Shown here piece by piece: positions 29,835-37,782 of a stretch of DNA of 64,000 nt; position 1 is the first letter of the stretch, and each line of letters opens with the position of its first letter. The position numbers and the translations under genes were made by a program. The notes beneath the pieces are model-generated. The model saw nothing but the letters and a program-made list of their open reading frames with translations. It searched no databases and was not told the origin of the DNA. The stretch comes from Bacteroidales bacterium. Lineage in GTDB: Bacteria; Bacteroidota; Bacteroidia; Bacteroidales; F082. The stretch is taken from NCBI GenBank assembly GCA_028277395.1, contig JANQGJ010000019.1:1-64000 (forward strand). Direction: 5' to 3'.

Positions 29835-29958
29835 GTTATTAACAATTTATTTTTTTTAACAGAAACTGTTAGTTACAGAAAATCAGGCTATTTTATGGGA
29901 ATTTTGCTGTAATTTCATGGTTATTAACAATTAACTTGTGATAATAATTGTTAATAAC
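29835..29958. repeat. three copies of GTTATTAACAATT, two forming a perfect inverted repeat
   Basis: GTTATTAACAATTTA lies at 29835-29849 and GTTATTAACAATTA at 29920-29933. The latter's exact reverse complement TAATTGTTAATAAC is at 29945-29958. The last two form a 14-bp perfect inverted repeat with an 11-base spacer. There is no T-tract after it on either strand, so it does not look like a terminator. It lies in the 351-base gap between the TPR gene and mraZ; the rest of that gap is AT-rich with nothing recognised. Confidence 0.6.
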
Positions 29959-30092
29959 TCGAATTGCCAAATATTTGATGAATCCCCCGATTTTTACAAA
30001 AGAAAGTAGAAATTAAGATATACAGGGAGGCAAGGTTTGGAGTTAGATATACTTTAATATTCACCAGTAAAATTATTTGTTTATTACAATTA

Positions 30093-31583
30093 CTACTTAG
30101 CAGACATTCTTTTCAGCCCTTGTTTGGCCTTGCTTCTTATACTGTTTCTGTACTCATCAAAATCCAGGTTTAAGCAAAGTTTGTAGTAATGTGCAGATCT
30201 AACGGTGTCTCCTGTTATTTCATAGATATTTCCGAGCTTAAGAGCTGAGTTGGCAGCCAGATAATCCGGGTATGCACTCCCTGTTTCAATTGTGATAGTG
30301 TAATATTTTATTGCGTTTGGATATTCGGATATCTGGTGATAATTTCTACCAATTATGTAGTTTTTTTCAACCAATTCCTTAACTGATAAATCTGATTCAT
30401 TAATTGTATTAATCAATTCAAGAGATTGTTTATAGTACCCTCCATCAAATAATAATCTGCATTTGAGCAATTCAATATTGGGAACTTTCTCATCTTCTGC
30501 TTCATACATAGCGCTTATATCAGCTCCGATTTCTTCCTGTCCAAATAACAGGACGTTTCGCATTGCATCTTTATAACCTACAGTATCATAACGAATTAAA
30601 GAACACCATGCAATTTTACGCCAGGCATCTTTTATATAGTTGTTACCCTTGAAATCATATATAAACTTTTTGTATTCAGGTATGGCTTTTTCAGGGTTTA
30701 ATTCCCTCAGATAGCAATCACCATGAAGATAATTAAGGTAGTAGAATGGATAGTAATTATTGTTGGTATCAATATTATTGAAAACATCAAGAGCTTCATC
30801 GTTCATCCCTTTCTTCATCAGAATATTTATTGCAAGATAGGACAGGAGCAGGCTTTCATTTTTTTTGTCATGTAACCTTTCAAGTAACAAATCTGTAGTT
30901 TCAGGATCGGGATCAAGGTTGATATTAAGCATACCGGTATAAAATAGGATCTCATCCGACAAAAACATATAGTCATCACTCTTGCTGCAATATTCGTATG
31001 ATGACTGTAACTCTTCCATCCCTTGTTCCACACTACCTTCCATTGATATTAAATCCAATATCCATCCGTATGAATCGGGAACCAGTCCAATCATAATATG
31101 CAGTATTCCCAGAGTAATTGAGTTTGGACTGAAGTCAGGGAATTCTTTGTTGTTTTTTTTAAGTAACCGATATGCTCTGTTTAGCTGTAACGCTCCGGTA
31201 AAATAATTGCCAAATTTCAAGTTTATGGTTGCCCATTGAAGGTTCATGTTGCCAAGAAAGTATTTCCTGTACCTTGATGTATCACTTAGCTTCTCAACCT
31301 CATCAATCCTTTCTGATATCATGACTTCCAAAGAATCGAACAACAATTCATCTTCTCCTGTCGCTACTTTAATGAAGTCAGTATAATTTTCAAGATATGG
31401 TATAAATATATTATCAGGATTTAATGATTTCTCATTTTGAATTCGTTGTTCAGCAGAACTGATCCGGAGTGCAAGAATATCTTCATAGGCATTTCGACAG
31501 TTTTCATTTATTGAAACAACTTGTGCTGATCCTGCAACTGACAAAAGAAACAGATAAATAAACAGGTTAAGAGTTCCTTTCAT
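30093..31583 (-). CDS. secreted TPR-repeat protein, function unknown
   Basis: This 496-residue protein starts with a signal peptide (MKGTLNLFIYLFLLSVAGSAQ, cleavage likely after SAQ). The rest is alpha-helical with tetratricopeptide-like repeats: a clear one near ALDVFNNIDTNNNYYPFYYL and another near the C terminus (AANSALKLGNIYEITGDTVR). It is probably periplasmic or outer-membrane associated and acts as a protein-interaction scaffold. It has no enzyme motif. A terminator at 31599-31629 separates it from the zinc-ribbon gene upstream, and 351 bases separate it from mraZ. A weak promoter match TACCTTTA (one mismatch) is at 31592-31599. Specific function not recognised. Confidence 0.8.
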   Translation of the reverse strand: MKGTLNLFIYLFLLSVAGSAQVVSINENCRNAYEDILALRISSAEQRIQNEKSLNPDNIFIPYLENYTDFIKVATGEDELLFDSLEVMISERIDEVEKLSDTSRYRKYFLGNMNLQWATINLKFGNYFTGALQLNRAYRLLKKNNKEFPDFSPNSITLGILHIMIGLVPDSYGWILDLISMEGSVEQGMEELQSSYEYCSKSDDYMFLSDEILFYTGMLNINLDPDPETTDLLLERLHDKKNESLLLSYLAINILMKKGMNDEALDVFNNIDTNNNYYPFYYLNYLHGDCYLRELNPEKAIPEYKKFIYDFKGNNYIKDAWRKIAWCSLIRYDTVGYKDAMRNVLLFGQEEIGADISAMYEAEDEKVPNIELLKCRLLFDGGYYKQSLELINTINESDLSVKELVEKNYIIGRNYHQISEYPNAIKYYTITIETGSAYPDYLAANSALKLGNIYEITGDTVRSAHYYKLCLNLDFDEYRNSIRSKAKQGLKRMSAK

Positions 31584-31598
31584 AACAATTGTAAAGGT

Positions 31599-31629
31599 AA
31601 AAAAAAAGGGGCATGAATTTCATACCCCT
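31599..31629 (-). terminator. Rho-independent terminator after the zinc-ribbon gene
   Basis: On the minus strand a hairpin with arms AGGGGTATGAA and TTCATGCCCCT (one wobble pair) is followed by about nine T residues. It sits 23 bases after the zinc-ribbon stop and 16 bases before the TPR gene start. It should end the Nif3/zinc-ribbon transcript. Confidence 0.85.
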
Positions 31630-31651
31630 CACATTAACTCTTATTTAATTT

Positions 31652-32428
31652 TTACTCCATACTTTTAGCAACTATTTCCGCTACTTCATTATCAACAAGT
31701 ATACGACCGCAATAATCACATACGATTATTTTTTTGTGAACCCTGATATCAAGCTGGTGTTGTGGTGGAATCTTATTAAAACAACCCCCGCACGCATCTC
31801 TTTCAATCTGAACTACAGCAAGTCCGTTACGTGCATTTGTCCTGATACGTTTATATGCAGATAGTAAACGGTCTTCAATCAATTTTTCATTTTCAGCTGA
31901 TCTTTCAATCAGTTTTTCTTCTTCAATAACCGTTTCTTTTACAATATCCTCAAGTTCTTTCTTCTTGTCGTCAAGGTCAACCTGTTTTTCCTTCAATTTT
32001 TCGTTTGCAGCCTGAACCTCGCTGTTAAGGAGTTCAATCTTGTAGTTTACTTCATTTATCTTTTTCTCGGCAAGTTCAATTTCCAATGACTGAAATTCAA
32101 GTTCTTTTGATAATGAATCGTATTCTCTGTTATTTCTAACATTCATCTGCTGATCCTTGTATTTCAAAATCAAAGCTTCACTATCTTTTATAACACCTTT
32201 TTGTTCAACTATTGAAGCTTTAAGTACTTCTTCTTCTTTCTGAAAGTTTTCGATACGAGTTTCCAAACCTGCAATTTCATCCTCAAGATCCTCAACTTCC
32301 AGAGGTAATTCACCTCTAATAATCTTTATTTTATCAACTTGTGAGTCAATTTGTTGCAAGGTGTAAAGTGCAATAAGCTTTTGCTCAACACTAACATCTT
32401 CTTCTTTCGTAACTTTTGTTTTAGTCAT
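31652..32428 (-). CDS. C4-type zinc-ribbon coiled-coil protein
   Basis: A 258-residue protein with a long coiled coil (about residues 15-195, rich in Glu/Lys heptads) ending in a zinc ribbon. CGGC near residue 212 and CDYC near 235 provide the four cysteines. This is the PF02591 (CT398-like) family, widespread and often next to nif3; its molecular role is poorly defined. It follows the Nif3 gene by 21 bases, so the pair is an operon. A strong terminator follows. Confidence 0.87.
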   Translation of the reverse strand: MTKTKVTKEEDVSVEQKLIALYTLQQIDSQVDKIKIIRGELPLEVEDLEDEIAGLETRIENFQKEEEVLKASIVEQKGVIKDSEALILKYKDQQMNVRNNREYDSLSKELEFQSLEIELAEKKINEVNYKIELLNSEVQAANEKLKEKQVDLDDKKKELEDIVKETVIEEEKLIERSAENEKLIEDRLLSAYKRIRTNARNGLAVVQIERDACGGCFNKIPPQHQLDIRVHKKIIVCDYCGRILVDNEVAEIVAKSME

Positions 32429-32449
32429 ATCAATGTCATTTTCAGTTTA

Positions 32450-33544
32450 TTACAGAAAAGAAATGGGACTAGCATTCTTTTTCGAAATTTGGAGTGCAAA
32501 ATTAGGAAATTTTTCCTTTAATATTGAATATAATAATTCTTTTACAGGATGTTCTGTTTCAAAGTGCCCGGCATCCACAATCGTCATATTTCCAAGATGT
32601 TCAAAAAAGTCATGATATTTTATATCGGAGCTAATAAAAATATCTGCACCCTGCTTTGCTGCATTGTTTATTAAAAAGCTTCCGCTACCGCCGCAAACCG
32701 CTACTTTTTTAACTTTTCTGTTAATAAGTTCATTATGTTTCAGGTATGCCACATTTAGAGAAGACTTGACATATTTAAGATATTCAACTATGTCAGTCTC
32801 CACTTCAAGTTCACCAATCATACCGCTACCTGTTGTATTATGTTTGTTTTGAAGTTTGTAAATATCATAAGCAGGTTCTTCATATGGATGTGATTTTATC
32901 ATAGCTCTTACAACGGCATTTAACTTATAGTCAGGAACTATTGTTTCAAGTCTGAATTCTTCTTCTTTGTGTAGTTTGTCCTGCTCACCAACAAAAGGGT
33001 TGCTTCCTGATAAAGCTCTGAATGTACCTGTTCCACCTGAAAAATAGCTGCAGCTATCATAATTGCCGATATTTCCGGCTCCTGCCAAAAACATTGATTG
33101 CTGCACTGTTTCCAGATGAGATACAGGACAGAAACACACTACTTTACTTAGTCCGCTGTTTCCAGGAGACAATATTCTTGTATTTGTTAATCCAAGTTTC
33201 TGACTTAAAATGCTATTAACACCGCCGATTGAATTATCCATATTGGTATGTACGGCATATACGGCAATATCAGATTGAATAGCTTTAATTACGATTTCTT
33301 CGGTAATATTATCGCCGGTTAACTTCTTTAATCCACTAAAAATTAATGGATGATGGGCAATTATAAGACCACAACCCTGATCAATAGCTTCATCTAATAC
33401 ATCATGTGTAACATCCAGAGTTATTAATGCTTTACTGACATCTTTATTTTGAGAACCTATCAATAATCCGGAGTTATCATATGATTCCTGTAAGCTAACA
33501 GGAAAAAGCTCTTCCAGACATTGTGAAATTTTTTTTACAAGCAT
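32450..33544 (-). CDS. Nif3-like dinuclear metal centre protein
   Basis: A 364-residue member of the NIF3/YbgI (GTP cyclohydrolase I type 2-like) family. Metal-ligand blocks are AHHPLIFSGLKKL near residue 64, VYAVHTNMDNSIGG near 95 and DAGHFETEHP near 328. The central insertion (about 135-235, including KSHPYEEPAYDIY) is the CutA-like domain found in the long bacterial forms. The biochemical role is unsettled. It is the first gene of a two-gene operon with the zinc-ribbon protein, a pairing seen in many genomes. Confidence 0.9.
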   Translation of the reverse strand: MLVKKISQCLEELFPVSLQESYDNSGLLIGSQNKDVSKALITLDVTHDVLDEAIDQGCGLIIAHHPLIFSGLKKLTGDNITEEIVIKAIQSDIAVYAVHTNMDNSIGGVNSILSQKLGLTNTRILSPGNSGLSKVVCFCPVSHLETVQQSMFLAGAGNIGNYDSCSYFSGGTGTFRALSGSNPFVGEQDKLHKEEEFRLETIVPDYKLNAVVRAMIKSHPYEEPAYDIYKLQNKHNTTGSGMIGELEVETDIVEYLKYVKSSLNVAYLKHNELINRKVKKVAVCGGSGSFLINNAAKQGADIFISSDIKYHDFFEHLGNMTIVDAGHFETEHPVKELLYSILKEKFPNFALQISKKNASPISFL

Positions 33545-33620
33545 AATATTAATAATTAATTAATGAAAGAAATTAACTAAAAAATCGTAGTTTAGCTCAC
33601 TTTTTTTTATGAATCTGGTA

Positions 33621-33628
33621 CAAAAATA
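33621..33628 (-). promoter_or_regulatory. -7 promoter element for the nif3 operon
   Basis: The minus strand reads TATTTTTG, a perfect TAnnTTTG element, 76 bases upstream of the Nif3 ATG in the divergent gap with lpxK. No matching -33 element was found. The plus strand in the same place (TATGTTTT) is only a partial match for lpxK. Confidence 0.45.
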
Positions 33629-33685
33629 TGTTTTGAAAAAGAATTTTAGGGAATATTTATAAAAAAAAGCGAATTTTTATATGTT

Positions 33686-34762
33686 ATGGGTTTCTGGAAG
33701 TTATTATTGATTCCTTTTGCTTCTATTTATGGATTGGCTATAAGAATCCGTCATTGGCTTTTTAATGTAGGTATTCTGAAATCAGTATCATATGATATTC
33801 CTGTGATTGGCGTTGGTAACCTTAGTCTGGGCGGTACCGGAAAAACCCCAATGGTAGAATATTTGATCCGTCTCCTGGGAATCGATAATAAAGTTGCTGT
33901 ACTTAGCCGGGGATATGGAAGAAATACAAAAGGCTTTTTATTTGCAGATCAATATTCAGGTCACAAAGATATTGGCGATGAACCAATGCAATACCATAAC
34001 AAGTTTAAGAATATTAAAGTTGCAGTTTGTGAAGACAGACGTATTGGTATTGAGAATCTGATGCAGGATGATGAAGCTCTTGATATTATTTTGCTTGATG
34101 ACAGTTTTCAGCATCGTTACGTAAAACCCGGTATTTCAATACTTTTAACAGACTTTCATAACCTTTATATGGAGGATTATCTGCTGCCGGCAGGTAATTT
34201 GAGAGATGTGGTAGCTGAAGCAAAGCGTGCTGACATTATTATTGTTACCAAAACATACAAGGTTCTTTCTCCAATCACACGCAGAAGAATAAAAGGTATT
34301 TTGAAACCGGATGTGAATCAAAGTTTGTATTTTTCTTATCTTGATTATGGCGGATTGGTTCCGGTACCTGGATTTGAAGATATAAAACTGCCCAAGAAAA
34401 TTAGCACAATAGTTTTATTTTCCGGGATTGCAAATTCATATCCTTTTCAGGAGTATCTCAGGGATTTGTGTGTTGACTTGCTGGTAATTGACTTTCCCGA
34501 CCATCATACATACAGAAAAAAAGACCTTCAGCTTGTAGCTCAAACATATAATGATGCCTTCACACGCAATAAAATTATCATCACAACAGAAAAAGATGCT
34601 ATGCGTTTGGTAAAATCTGAATATATTCGCGCATTAGATACTTTACCTTTGTACTATGTTCCCATAGAGGTGAAGTTACATGGTTTGGATAAATCAAATT
34701 TTGCGAATCAAATAAATAGATATGTTAGAGAAAATAAAAGAAACGGTAGCATTCATAAATAG
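33686..34762 (+). CDS. lpxK: tetraacyldisaccharide 4'-kinase LpxK
   Basis: Phosphorylates the 4' position of the lipid A precursor disaccharide at the inner membrane. The 358-residue protein has an N-terminal membrane-associated helix (LLLIPFASIYGLAIRIRH), the P-loop GNLSLGGTGKTPMVEYL near residue 43-59, VAVLSRGYGRNTKGF, and DIILLDDSFQHRYV near 130. All match LpxK. Its last 41 bases overlap the start of the purine nucleoside phosphorylase gene, so the two are co-transcribed and probably coupled. Start ATG at 33686; the nearby ATG at 33681 is out of frame. Confidence 0.95.
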   Translation: MGFWKLLLIPFASIYGLAIRIRHWLFNVGILKSVSYDIPVIGVGNLSLGGTGKTPMVEYLIRLLGIDNKVAVLSRGYGRNTKGFLFADQYSGHKDIGDEPMQYHNKFKNIKVAVCEDRRIGIENLMQDDEALDIILLDDSFQHRYVKPGISILLTDFHNLYMEDYLLPAGNLRDVVAEAKRADIIIVTKTYKVLSPITRRRIKGILKPDVNQSLYFSYLDYGGLVPVPGFEDIKLPKKISTIVLFSGIANSYPFQEYLRDLCVDLLVIDFPDHHTYRKKDLQLVAQTYNDAFTRNKIIITTEKDAMRLVKSEYIRALDTLPLYYVPIEVKLHGLDKSNFANQINRYVRENKRNGSIHK

Positions 34763-35531
34763 CAAAATAAGCAAATCCCCTTACATTGGTATTATTCTTG
34801 GCTCTGGAATTGGAGATTTGGCAAACGAAATAGATACAGAGGTAAAAATTCCTTATGATAGTATTCCTAATTTCCCGGTTTCAACTGTTGCCGGTCATGA
34901 TGGGCAGCTAATTTTTGGAAAATTAAATGGGGTTGATATTGTTGCAATGCAGGGTAGATTTCACTATTATGAAGGGTATAGTATGCAGGAGGTTACTTTA
35001 CCGGTAAGGGTTTTGAAATTACTTGGAATCAGTTATCTGTTTGTATCCAATGCCAGCGGTGGTGTTAACCCAAAATTTGAGGTTGGTGACATTATGTTTA
35101 TCACAGATCATATCAATCTTATGCCTAATCCTCTAATTGGTAGTAATATTGCTGAACACGGTCCTCGGTTTGTTGATATGAGTGAACCTTATGATAGCAG
35201 ATTATTAAGCATAGCCAAGCGTATTGCGCGGCACCAAAATATTAACTACCAAACCGGGGTTTATGCTGCAGTTACCGGCCCAACTTATGAAACCCCTGCT
35301 GAATATAAATATATTCATACTCTGGGAGCAGATGCTGTAGGTATGTCAACAGTTCCTGAAGTTATTGTTGCCAGGCATATGTCATTACCGGTGTTTGCAG
35401 TTTCTGTTATCTCCGATCTTGGTGTTGAAGGTAAAATTATTGAAATATCGCACCAGGAAGTAATTGAAGCTGTTGCAAGGGTAACTCCAAAGCTTATTAC
35501 TTTGATTAAAAATATTGTTACTGAAGTTTAG
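34722..35531 (+). CDS. punA: purine nucleoside phosphorylase, trimeric type
   Basis: Splits inosine or guanosine with phosphate to the base and ribose-1-phosphate (purine salvage). The 269-residue sequence contains IILGSGIGDLANEI at the phosphate site, VAGHDGQLIFGKLNG, MQGRFHYYEGYSMQEV, FVSNASGGVNPKFEVGD, VTGPTYETPAEYKYI and MSTVPEVIVARH, which define the low-molecular-mass trimeric PNP family. The start at 34722 creates a 41-base overlap with lpxK. No later in-frame Met precedes the conserved core, so the overlap appears real. It is followed, in the same frame after a TAG, by lpxH. Confidence 0.95.
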   Translation: MLEKIKETVAFINSKISKSPYIGIILGSGIGDLANEIDTEVKIPYDSIPNFPVSTVAGHDGQLIFGKLNGVDIVAMQGRFHYYEGYSMQEVTLPVRVLKLLGISYLFVSNASGGVNPKFEVGDIMFITDHINLMPNPLIGSNIAEHGPRFVDMSEPYDSRLLSIAKRIARHQNINYQTGVYAAVTGPTYETPAEYKYIHTLGADAVGMSTVPEVIVARHMSLPVFAVSVISDLGVEGKIIEISHQEVIEAVARVTPKLITLIKNIVTEV

Positions 35532-35546
35532 ATAATCATTAGTTTT

Positions 35547-36335
35547 TTGAATAGTTCGAAAATATATTTTGCCTCGGATTTTCACCTGGGTATTCCTGAT
35601 CATAAAAGTAGTCTGGAAAGGGAAAAGAAACTGGTCAGATGGCTGGATATGGTTTCAAAAGATGCCTCTGAAATCTTTCTTATGGGCGATATTTTTGATT
35701 TTTGGTTTGAATACAAAAAGGTAGTTCCGAAAGGTTATGTGCGATTATTGGGTAAGATTGCCGAGATAACTGATAACGGGATACCAGTTCATATTTTCAG
35801 AGGTAATCACGATATCTGGGCTTTCGATTATCTCAGGAATGAGTTGAACGTTGAGTTACACAGAAAACCAATGGTTAAAGAATTTGATGGGAAGAAGTTT
35901 TTCCTTGCGCATGGTGATGGTTTAGGCCCCGGGGATACAGGTTATAAACTGCTTAAGAAAGTCTTTGAGTTTAAGCCTAATCAATTTCTTTTCAGATGGT
36001 TGCATCCTGATTTGGGTTCAAGGCTTGGGTTGTATTTTTCACAGCGAAGCAGACTGGCAAACATTGCCAAATACAATAAAAAACCCGTAAAAATTGATCT
36101 GAAAGATGAAATGCTTTATCATTATGCAAGTAGAAAATCAGAGCAGGATCCAAGCATAGACTATTTCATTTTCGGACACAGGCATATCCCTGTACATGAA
36201 AAAGTTACAGATAATGCAGAACTGATCATTCTCGGCGATTGGCTGTATCTGTTTTCTTACGGGGTATTTGAAAACGGTGAAATGAAACTAATGTACTTTG
36301 AACCTGACAACTCAAGGCTTCCTGAATACTATTAA
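35547..36335 (+). CDS. lpxH: UDP-2,3-diacylglucosamine diphosphatase LpxH
   Basis: Hydrolyses UDP-2,3-diacylglucosamine to lipid X in lipid A synthesis. The 262-residue calcineurin-like phosphoesterase has all metal blocks: ASDFHLG, MGDIFDFWFEY near residue 48, FRGNHDIWAF near 88, LAHGDGLGPGDTGYK near 123, and FGHRHIPVHE near 210. There is no ATG before the first conserved block. TTG at 35547 is the most likely start (ATT at 35538 is an alternative). It is in the same frame as the upstream punA gene, separated by one TAG (35529-35531). It forms a unit with lpxK and punA and meets the convergent GAPDH gene with a 4-base overlap (TTAA shared by both stops). Confidence 0.92.
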   Translation: MNSSKIYFASDFHLGIPDHKSSLEREKKLVRWLDMVSKDASEIFLMGDIFDFWFEYKKVVPKGYVRLLGKIAEITDNGIPVHIFRGNHDIWAFDYLRNELNVELHRKPMVKEFDGKKFFLAHGDGLGPGDTGYKLLKKVFEFKPNQFLFRWLHPDLGSRLGLYFSQRSRLANIAKYNKKPVKIDLKDEMLYHYASRKSEQDPSIDYFIFGHRHIPVHEKVTDNAELIILGDWLYLFSYGVFENGEMKLMYFEPDNSRLPEYY

Positions 36336-37345
36336 ACAAACTTCTCAATTAGTTCAACAAGTCTGCTTGAATAGCCCATTTCATTATCATACCAGGCAAC
36401 TACTTTAACCAGTTTGTTTTTGTCGCCAAGAACAGCAGTTAAATTTGCATCGAAAACAGCTGAATGTGTATTACCAATTACGTCCACTGATACGATTGGG
36501 TCGTTTGTATATTCCAGGATACCTTTAAATGAAGTTTCAGATGCCTTTCTGAAAACATCATTTATTTCTTCTACTGAGGTAGAAGTCTTTAAAGTACATG
36601 TGAGGTCAGTAAGTGATCCGTCAGGAACCGGCACACGAAAACCAGCTCCTCCCAGATCGTTTTTAAGATGCGGAAATATTTTAGTAGCTGCCTTCGCTGC
36701 TCCGGTTGTAGTAGGTACTATTGAGTATGCTGCTGCACGACCTCTGCGCCAGTCTTTATGTGGCCCGTCAACGAGGTTCTGGTCTTTCGTATAGGAATGA
36801 ACTGTGGTAATAAATCCTTTTTCAATACCCCATTTCTCATCTAGAATTTTTATTAACGGAGCAACATTGTTGGTGGTACAGGATGCATTGGAAATTATAA
36901 CATTATCACGATTTATTATTTCATCATTTACACCAAGAACAACATAATCAACACTGTTGTTTTCTCCTTTCGCCGGTGCTGATATTATGACTTTCTTTGC
37001 ACCGGAGTTAACCACATGTTTTAATGCATTCTCTCTGTCAACAAATTCACCTGTTGCTTCAATAACGATATCAATATCAAGTTCTTTCCATGGCAATTTT
37101 GAAGGATCCGGTTGGTTCAAAACAATAACCTTTTTATCATTCACAATAATATGGTTATCATTGTGTTCAACCTTACCGTTAAATGCTCTCTGAACCGAAT
37201 CGTATTTTAACAAATGAGCCAGATTAGCCGGGTCTGTTAAATCGTTTATTGCAACAACTTCCATATTGTTTTTTTCCTGGATCTTTCTGAAAGTTACCCT
37301 GCCTATTCGGCCAAAACCATTTATCGCTATCCTTATCTTTGACAT
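36332..37345 (-). CDS. gap: glyceraldehyde-3-phosphate dehydrogenase, type I
   Basis: Glycolytic oxidation of glyceraldehyde-3-phosphate to 1,3-bisphosphoglycerate with NAD. The 337-residue protein has the NAD fold INGFGRIGRVTFRKI, the catalytic block SNASCTTNNVAPL near residue 150 (nucleophile Cys), TTVHSYTKDQNLVDGPHKDW, RGRAAAYSIVPTTTGAAKA and the C-terminal VAWYDNEMGYSSRLV. It is a single-gene unit, divergent from the thioredoxin gene. Its stop shares TTAA with the lpxH stop on the other strand. Confidence 0.97.
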   Translation of the reverse strand: MSKIRIAINGFGRIGRVTFRKIQEKNNMEVVAINDLTDPANLAHLLKYDSVQRAFNGKVEHNDNHIIVNDKKVIVLNQPDPSKLPWKELDIDIVIEATGEFVDRENALKHVVNSGAKKVIISAPAKGENNSVDYVVLGVNDEIINRDNVIISNASCTTNNVAPLIKILDEKWGIEKGFITTVHSYTKDQNLVDGPHKDWRRGRAAAYSIVPTTTGAAKAATKIFPHLKNDLGGAGFRVPVPDGSLTDLTCTLKTSTSVEEINDVFRKASETSFKGILEYTNDPIVSVDVIGNTHSAVFDANLTAVLGDKNKLVKVVAWYDNEMGYSSRLVELIEKFV

Positions 37346-37386
37346 TATCTTAATAATTTAGTAGGCGGCGAAATTAGGTAAATTAT

Positions 37387-37394
37387 TACTTTTG
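37387..37394 (+). promoter_or_regulatory. -7 promoter element for the thioredoxin-like gene
   Basis: TACTTTTG followed by C matches TAnnTTTG perfectly, 42 bases before the ATG at 37437, in the 91-base divergent gap with gap. No -33 element was recognised. Confidence 0.45.
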
Positions 37395-37436
37395 CCGTCT
37401 TTTCATTTTGTGATTTTTTACTAACGAAGAACAAAA

Positions 37437-37769
37437 ATGCTAACAGAAGTTAATACCAGGGATAAGTTAATAAAGCTTATTGAAAATGAACCTGCATTAA
37501 TGATCTATTTTTACAGCAATAATTGTTCTCCATGTGTTAGTCTGAGACCTAAGGTAGATGCAGTTATAAGAGAAAGATTTCCTAAAATGAAGCTGGTGTT
37601 CATTGATTCGGAGAAGTATACTGAAATTGCTTCAGCATATAATGTTTTTTCGAACCCGGTAATCATTACTTTTTTCGAGAGCAGGGAATACAGGCGTGAA
37701 AGCAAATATATATCCATGGCACAGCTTATTGAATCGATTAAGCGGCCTTATGAATTAATCTTCAGTTGA
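37437..37769 (+). CDS. thioredoxin family protein
   Basis: A 110-residue cytoplasmic thioredoxin-fold protein with the redox motif CSPC (IYFYSNNCSPCVSLRPKVD, about residue 31) and the cis-Pro region FSNPVIITF. It has no signal peptide or membrane segment, so it probably acts as a cytoplasmic disulfide reductase. CSPC is not the usual CGPC of thioredoxin 1, so the substrate may differ. It stands alone on the plus strand. Its stop codon lies inside a hairpin shared with the convergent hutH gene. Confidence 0.88.
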   Translation: MLTEVNTRDKLIKLIENEPALMIYFYSNNCSPCVSLRPKVDAVIRERFPKMKLVFIDSEKYTEIASAYNVFSNPVIITFFESREYRRESKYISMAQLIESIKRPYELIFS

Positions 37770-37782
37770 TATATTATCAACT
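37764..37782. other. hairpin covering both convergent stop codons (thioredoxin/hutH)
   Basis: AGTTGATA and TATCAACT form a perfect 8-bp stem with a 3-base loop at 37764-37782. The thioredoxin stop TGA (37767-37769) is in one arm and the hutH stop (37781-37783, minus strand) begins in the other. It has no T-tract, so it is a possible bidirectional processing or termination structure rather than a standard terminator. Confidence 0.5.

Noticed and set aside
29835..29958. TTATTAACA copies as DnaA boxes or a replication origin
   Set aside because: They differ from TTATCCACA at two positions, there is no dnaA gene nearby, and no further cluster of boxes.
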